In this document: piece after piece, positions 59,201-64,000 of the stretch
Layout: the number at the start of each line of letters is the position of its first letter
Numbering within the stretch: the first letter of the stretch is position 1
NCBI RefSeq assembly: GCF_003944705.1
Contig: NZ_RWIS01000007.1
Location: forward strand, 216,305-280,304
Direction: 5' to 3'
DNA: 64,000 nt
Origin: Hymenobacter metallilatus
GTDB lineage: Bacteria > Bacteroidota > Bacteroidia > Cytophagales > Hymenobacteraceae
Notes under the pieces: generated by a model
Databases searched by the model: none
What the model saw: only the letters and a program-made list of their open reading frames with translations
What the model was told of the DNA's origin: nothing
Made by a program: the position numbers and the translations under genes

Positions 59201-62200
59201 CTATTCCGGGGCCGGCTGTACGTCGGGCGGCAGGTTAGGGGCTGGTTCTTCCGGAGCCGGCAGGGGCTCAAACCGACTTTTGAAGCGGGCATACAGTGCG
59301 TTCATACCGAGCAGCAGCAAGCCCATCAGAATGAACACCACTGCCCGGGTAATGGTACCGGTCTGGCGTAAATCAAAGAAGAGCAGGCGAGCCAGGCTCA
59401 GGGCCATACCGGCCAGAGCCAGGTAGCGCAAATCCTGGCGCCGAAGCAGCAGGCTACTCATAAAGGCGGCTACTACCTCCAGCATCAGCAGCACCGTCAG
59501 CACCGATGTATCGAACGACTGCACCAGCAGCACGGTAAGCGCCGTAAAAGCCGGATACAGCAGTACCGGAATCAGTACGGCGGGCGGAAGCTGGCTCAGG
59601 CCTGCCAGCGGAGCCAGTACCGGCGGCCAGAAAGCGGGGTGCCTGGCCGACTGCTGCAGCCGCACGGCAGCATACCCAAAAAGCAGGGCCACGGCCGCGG
59701 CGGTACATGCCCAGCCTGGGGTGAGCAATTGCCCCGTCTCGACATACTGCAACGCGGAAAAGCAGCTCCAGATAACCGCTGCCCCAAAAAATAGCAATCC
59801 GTACGCCTGTATGCGCCGCAGGTGCCAGGGCAGCCGGGGGGCAGCCAGTGTGAGGCCAAACGCAGCGGCTATCCACAGCAGCGCCAGCCACTGCGTCCGG
59901 ACTTCGTACCACAGGGTAAAGCTGCCGAATAGCAGAGCCGCTTCCGGTAACAATGGCTGCAGGTAGCGCCAGCTGCGGTACTCCGGCTCGGTGGCCGGAG
60001 GGCGCTGCCAGGCCAGGGTGCCCAGCAGCAACAGCAGTGCCCCGGCCGTAAGCCGCCGGGCTGGAATGCCCACCAGCAGGCTCAGGGTATGATGAAGCAC
60101 AACGTGGAAGTGTCCAACCAAAGCCACTGCAAGCAGCGCATACGTCAGATGTAGCAGGAACCGGTCGGGGAAGCCGGCCCGGAACAGTCCGGATGAGCTG
60201 GGTATGCTCCGGCGAACCACTTGAGCGGTGCCGGCCGCTACGGCGGCCAACAAGCTCCAAAGCAGTACGGGTAGGGCTTCGGAGTACGGGGCAAACGTGG
60301 CCCAGCACAGCAGCACCGCCTGCAGGCCTAGCAGATATAGCCAGGGCCAGCGCAGATAGCGCCCGGCCGCCGCCCACCAGGACGTAGCCAGCCCAGCCCC
60401 CGATACTGCCAGCAGCGGCAGCAGATACCCCAGCACCGCCAGGGGCGGGAAGTCGGTTTTGGCGGGCAGGGCGTGATTCCATTGCAGCAACTGGTAGACC
60501 ACGGCGGTTACTACCACGCCCAGCCACAACCCAGGCACCCGTACCCAGCGCCGCAGTAGCAGCAGGCCCAGCAACAGCCCGGCCATGGCCCAGCCGGCCC
60601 AGGTATGCTCATACTGCAGCCCACCGGCCGCTACCAGGTGCACCGCCGGCAGTAGCCCCAGCAGCCGCAGCCGGTACAGCGGGTCCTCGGAAAGCGGCAC
60701 GGCATCCAGCACTAGGGCTTGCCGCCGGTGCAACAGCAGCTGAATACTCACGGTAACCAGTGCTGCGCCAACAAGGAGTGCTGCGCGTGGCAGGTCGGGC
60801 AGCGCCCCTACCCGGCACACTACAAACGGTAGCACCGCGGCCAGTGCTACACTACCTGCCAGCCAGGCCCGATATAGCCCGGTTTCCTCTTTCCAGGCCA
60901 GCGCCAGCATCAGAAGCAGCACTTGGGCATACAGCAGAGTGGCCGCCGCCGGCCAGGCCAGCCCGGCTTCGTGCAGTCCCAGAATACCTAGCCCCAGCAG
61001 CAGCTGGCCCGCTGCCAGGTGGGCCGGTCGGAACCAGCCCGCCACCCACCGCCACCAATACGCCAGGCCGAATACCAATCCGGCCAGGGCCATTGTAGCG
61101 CCCAACAGAGCGCCAATCGGCGGGTGGGCTAGGCCGAAAATGGCTTGAGCCAGCAGGCCACACCCGCTTAGCAGAAGCACAACGGTAAGTACTTGCAGGC
61201 CCTGTTGCAGCCAGCCAGCGGCCAGGAACTCCAGCCGCTGCCGCAGGGGCTCCCGCGTTGCGGCCAGCAACAGCCCCGAGGTGCTGCCACCCGCCGCAAA
61301 TAACAGTGCCAGCCGCTGATACAGGACCGGGGCGGCCAGCGTCCGCACTGAGCCCACGCTTACCAGCAGTACGGCCACGCCACTACCCAGCGCAAGCGCC
61401 AGCAGGCTCCGGTAGGCTACTTTCTCGGCGGCCAGGCCGCAGGCTCCGGCCAGCAGCAGGGTTTCCAGATACAGGAGAGTGAAGGTGCCCGGCCAGCTCA
61501 GACCGGCCTCGTGCAGACTCAGGATAGCCAGCAGCAGTAGTACCTGCCCGGCCAGCAGGTGCAGCGTACGAAACCAGCCGCCTAGGTGTCGTTGGTACCA
61601 GGCCAGGCCAAATACCGCCCCGGCCGCAGCCAGGATACCGGATAGCAAACCAGCTAGGGGCGGGGATGCAAAGCCGAAAACGGCCCGAGCTAATACCGCC
61701 GCTGCTCCCAGGTACAGCAGGCCCACCACGCCGCCAAACGTACGTACTATCTCCTGGCCGCGGGAGCCAGGCTCCCATGGCCAGGAAGGTTGCTGCTGGA
61801 GCAGCAGAAAGTAGCCGGCTCCCAGCAAGCCCGCCAGCATCAGCATGAGGGCATTGCGGGGCAGCTCCAGGGCCGGGTAGGCAGAGAGGTACACCAGGTT
61901 GAGCACCACCAGGCCCAGGCCCGCCACAATAGCCCCCACCAGAGCTACCTGAAACACCAGCACTTCCCGCTCCCGAGCCATTACAAAGGCTACCAGCAGG
62001 GTTTCCAACAGCATGAACAGCAGGATAAGCGTGCCTGAGGCGTGCCAGCCCTGCAAGGAAAACGCGGCAAACAAGGCCAGCATCAACGAGATAATGCTAT
62101 CCGTGCGAAACAGCCACCGGATACCCAGCAACCGGGCCTGCCGGGCTACCCAGAAGGTAAACAGCGCCCCCAGCGTCAGAGGAATTGTTTTCCAGGGCGA

Positions 62201-63457
62201 GCCGGTGCTGTAGAGGTACAGGTTGATGCCCAGGCAGGTCCAGTTGAGAAGGTGAGCCGAAAACAGCAACGCATCAAAGCGTACACTGGCGTACACCTTG
62301 CGGTACTGCACCACGGCCGCCGCCACGCCCACGGCTAGCACAAGGCCCATGGCCACCAGTCGCACGCCAGTGGGCAACTCCCCGTGCAGGTTCGTCAGGG
62401 CGTAGTGCCAATACTGATGAAAGGCAAAGAAGCTCCCAATGCTCAGCAGCAGCTGATATTTCCAGCGCTGCCGGTAGGTGATGCCAATACTGAAAATAGT
62501 AACCCCCGCCGCGGCCCCTAGGCTCAATAGCTCGTGGGGCAATACCGCCAGGGCTACCAGGCTCAGTACGCCGTGCAGTGTGGCCACCGACTCCCGGCTG
62601 GCGGCCCACGCCAGCCACAGGTTGGCTGCCACGCCGGCCAGCAGCAGCAGGTAGCTGACCGGGGCCTCCACCCACTGCAGACCCGGTACCCGCACTGCTC
62701 CCACGCAGGCAAACAGGAACACGGCCGCTGCGCTACTCTGCAGCCATACGTGCAGCTTAGCCGCAAAGGGCCTGGGCCGCAGATACACGTGCAGGCCCAG
62801 CAAGACTGCCGCAAAGCCCACAATCATGCTGAAGCGGGCGGGGGCACTTACCCGCAGGGCCGTATAGATTCCCAGAAACCCAATACCCGTTACCAGCACC
62901 ACTGCCCCCAGAATACCGGTCCAGTTATCCAGCAGTACCTGCTCGGCCCGGTCCCACCAGGTGGGCTCGGTCGGGGCTGACGGGGGTAGCGCAACCGGGG
63001 GCGGGCTGGGTGCCTGCCTGGGAGTAGCAGGCGGCACAACCGGCCTGGGTGGTGCAAGCGGCACCGGGGCCTGTACTGGCCCGGCCGCCGGGGCGGGCTC
63101 CGGTACGGCTAACGACACGGCGGCCGGGGCCGCGGGTGGGGCCGGAGCCATGGGTGACGCGGTAGCAGCCGGAGTCGGAGCAGGTGGAGCTACCGCCGGG
63201 GCGCTGTCAACCGTTGCTGTCGGCACAACCGGCACGAAACGTTCGGGAGCTGCTACCCGGCTTTCCGTAGCGGGGACTATTGGAGCCGTTGGCCGGGCAT
63301 GCAATTCCCGACGCAGCTGCTCTACAGTGCTCAGTAAATCGGCATGGGCTTTCTCGCGCAACTGTAACTGCTCCGATAAGCGGCGCAGTTGTTTCACAAG
63401 GTCCTGGTAGAGTAGCGCAACTACAACAGCTGCTAGCAGCAGCAAGGTGGTACTCAT
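59201..63457 (-). CDS. DUF2339 family multi-pass membrane protein
   Basis: This 1418-residue protein begins with one anchor helix (LLLLAAVVVALLYQDL) and a coiled coil (residues about 20-55). A long Pro/Ala/Val linker follows, then WWDRAEQVLLDNWTGILGAV and a series of some 30 or more transmembrane helices, as is typical of DUF2339. An internal duplication is plain: the block near residues 585-665 (GLAWYQRHLGGWFRTLHLLA, LSLHEAGLSWPGTFTLLYLE) recurs near 765-845 (GLAYWWRWVAGWFRPAHLAA, LGLHEAGLAWPAAATLLYAQ). Function is unknown. The C-terminal tail is Pro/Glu-rich. Confidence 0.88.
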   Translation of the reverse strand: MSTTLLLLAAVVVALLYQDLVKQLRRLSEQLQLREKAHADLLSTVEQLRRELHARPTAPIVPATESRVAAPERFVPVVPTATVDSAPAVAPPAPTPAATASPMAPAPPAAPAAVSLAVPEPAPAAGPVQAPVPLAPPRPVVPPATPRQAPSPPPVALPPSAPTEPTWWDRAEQVLLDNWTGILGAVVLVTGIGFLGIYTALRVSAPARFSMIVGFAAVLLGLHVYLRPRPFAAKLHVWLQSSAAAVFLFACVGAVRVPGLQWVEAPVSYLLLLAGVAANLWLAWAASRESVATLHGVLSLVALAVLPHELLSLGAAAGVTIFSIGITYRQRWKYQLLLSIGSFFAFHQYWHYALTNLHGELPTGVRLVAMGLVLAVGVAAAVVQYRKVYASVRFDALLFSAHLLNWTCLGINLYLYSTGSPWKTIPLTLGALFTFWVARQARLLGIRWLFRTDSIISLMLALFAAFSLQGWHASGTLILLFMLLETLLVAFVMAREREVLVFQVALVGAIVAGLGLVVLNLVYLSAYPALELPRNALMLMLAGLLGAGYFLLLQQQPSWPWEPGSRGQEIVRTFGGVVGLLYLGAAAVLARAVFGFASPPLAGLLSGILAAAGAVFGLAWYQRHLGGWFRTLHLLAGQVLLLLAILSLHEAGLSWPGTFTLLYLETLLLAGACGLAAEKVAYRSLLALALGSGVAVLLVSVGSVRTLAAPVLYQRLALLFAAGGSTSGLLLAATREPLRQRLEFLAAGWLQQGLQVLTVVLLLSGCGLLAQAIFGLAHPPIGALLGATMALAGLVFGLAYWWRWVAGWFRPAHLAAGQLLLGLGILGLHEAGLAWPAAATLLYAQVLLLMLALAWKEETGLYRAWLAGSVALAAVLPFVVCRVGALPDLPRAALLVGAALVTVSIQLLLHRRQALVLDAVPLSEDPLYRLRLLGLLPAVHLVAAGGLQYEHTWAGWAMAGLLLGLLLLRRWVRVPGLWLGVVVTAVVYQLLQWNHALPAKTDFPPLAVLGYLLPLLAVSGAGLATSWWAAAGRYLRWPWLYLLGLQAVLLCWATFAPYSEALPVLLWSLLAAVAAGTAQVVRRSIPSSSGLFRAGFPDRFLLHLTYALLAVALVGHFHVVLHHTLSLLVGIPARRLTAGALLLLLGTLAWQRPPATEPEYRSWRYLQPLLPEAALLFGSFTLWYEVRTQWLALLWIAAAFGLTLAAPRLPWHLRRIQAYGLLFFGAAVIWSCFSALQYVETGQLLTPGWACTAAAVALLFGYAAVRLQQSARHPAFWPPVLAPLAGLSQLPPAVLIPVLLYPAFTALTVLLVQSFDTSVLTVLLMLEVVAAFMSSLLLRRQDLRYLALAGMALSLARLLFFDLRQTGTITRAVVFILMGLLLLGMNALYARFKSRFEPLPAPEEPAPNLPPDVQPAPE

Positions 63458-63873
63458 AGGGTGGGTTGAAAAGAGGATAAAAGCACAAAACAGCTGTTGG
63501 CAAACAGCTTATAACAGGGCAGCCCGGGGCGCAGCGCAAACCGCATCCATCAGCAAGGCGCAATAGCTCAGGACCGGAAACATACCAGTTACCCGGGATA
63601 TAATCACAATAAAAATGACAAAATTTTATACAAATACCCAAGGCTTCGCCCCGTCGTCCAACCGACATCAGAAAGTTTGGCGGCTGTAACTCCTACCAGT
63701 TGATCTTATTCTGCTACCACCTCCACAGGCCAGGTAGCCAACTATCCCGACGTTCCTTCATGCCTTCCTAATTCAATACCGGCACCTGCCTGAAGCCTGC
63801 ATGTATGTAGCGGATCCGCTTCGGCAGTGCTAGCATACAGGTAGGTCTGCCTGCAAGGCTGCATAAAAAACTC
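63458..63873. other. Intergenic region, 416 bases
   Basis: Nothing firm is seen: it is AT-rich near 63600-63640 (AAAAATGACAAAATTTTATA), with a short palindrome-like TAGCGGATCCGCT near 63810 but no full promoter or gene. It runs to the edge of the IS1-like element. Confidence 0.4.
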
Positions 63874-64000
63874 GGTGGTGGTCTAAGTTATGGTGCATCG
63901 TCGATTATGCTCGTCAATGACGAGTTGAATACGCACGTGGTGCATGGCTAAGCAGCGACTGAACGAGCAGGTCTTGCGCACCAGCACGGCACATTTCTGG
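63874..64000 (-). mobile_element. End of an IS1-like insertion sequence
   Basis: The element end appears to be GGTGGTGGTCTAAGTTATGG, similar in pattern to the IS1 terminal repeat (GGTnnTGnnnCAACTTA). It lies just outside the transposase stop at 63883. The other end is beyond the window. Confidence 0.55.
63883..64000 (-). CDS. IS1-like transposase (C-terminal 38 residues)
   Basis: The only reading frame on the minus strand that stays open to the edge encodes QKCAVLVRKTCSFSRCLAMH then HVRIQLVIDEHNRRCTIT and a stop. The VRKTCSFSR...IQLVIDEHN pattern is that of IS1-family transposase (InsB) C-termini, which read RLVRKTLSFSK...FIxHYN. The catalytic part lies beyond the right edge. Assignment rests on this short tail plus the terminal repeat. 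Confidence 0.62.
   Translation of the reverse strand, partial: QKCAVLVRKTCSFSRCLAMHHVRIQLVIDEHNRRCTIT

Overview
The window looks like chromosomal DNA from a high-GC member of the Bacteroidota, most likely a Hymenobacter or close relative (Cytophagales). The signs are two type IX secretion (T9SS) C-terminal sorting domains, repeated -7 promoter elements of the Bacteroidota form TAnnTTTG, families typical of this group (DUF6493, DUF2339, Uma2, 2TM domain, CvfB-like), and many intergenic hairpin repeats. No rRNA, tRNA or CRISPR array was seen. The only mobile element is the end of an IS1-like insertion sequence at the right edge.

Layout. 0-7 kb is mostly housekeeping: the start of sucD, a cysteine synthase, a single-domain response regulator, adenine deaminase, a small lipoprotein, cytidylate kinase, ispH and a DUF502 membrane protein. 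7-13 kb has a 2TM protein, a secreted PQQ-type sugar dehydrogenase, a RimB-like zinc protease / RimK ligase / aspartoacylase-like trio, and an OmpH/Skp chaperone. 13-19 kb is envelope-related: a small lipoprotein, a T9SS cargo protein, a beta-barrel protein, an NAD(P)-binding protein, a CvfB-like S1 protein and a POTRA/D15-like outer-membrane protein. 19.5-22.2 kb holds a radical SAM protein with a C-terminal helix-hairpin-helix and its DUF4130 partner, a poorly understood putative DNA-repair or modification pair. 22-31 kb holds rfbD, an MFS exporter, an AraC regulator divergent from an aldehyde dehydrogenase/DUF779 pair, small secreted proteins and an esterase. 31.6-36.3 kb encodes a SWIM zinc-finger protein followed by a large DUF6493 protein. 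37.9-44 kb is a complete RND efflux operon (TolC, adaptor, pump).

44.3-57.5 kb contains penicillin-binding protein 1C and a giant alpha-2-macroglobulin lipoprotein. These two are usually adjacent; here a T9SS-exported subtilisin and a Uma2 gene lie between them, and two Uma2 paralogues in opposite orientation flank the macroglobulin. 57.5-64 kb holds a small conserved protein, an alkane monooxygenase, a 1418-residue DUF2339 membrane protein and the IS1-like end.

The most distinctive feature is the non-coding fraction. At least five intergenic hairpins share the same outer and inner stem words but carry different middle stem segments that remain complementary between the two arms. A second palindromic element occurs four times between 41.1 and 45.3 kb; one occurrence is nested in the loop of another repeat, and one is a 105-bp in-frame insertion inside pbpC. 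Homology calls rest on recognising motifs by eye, since no search was run.
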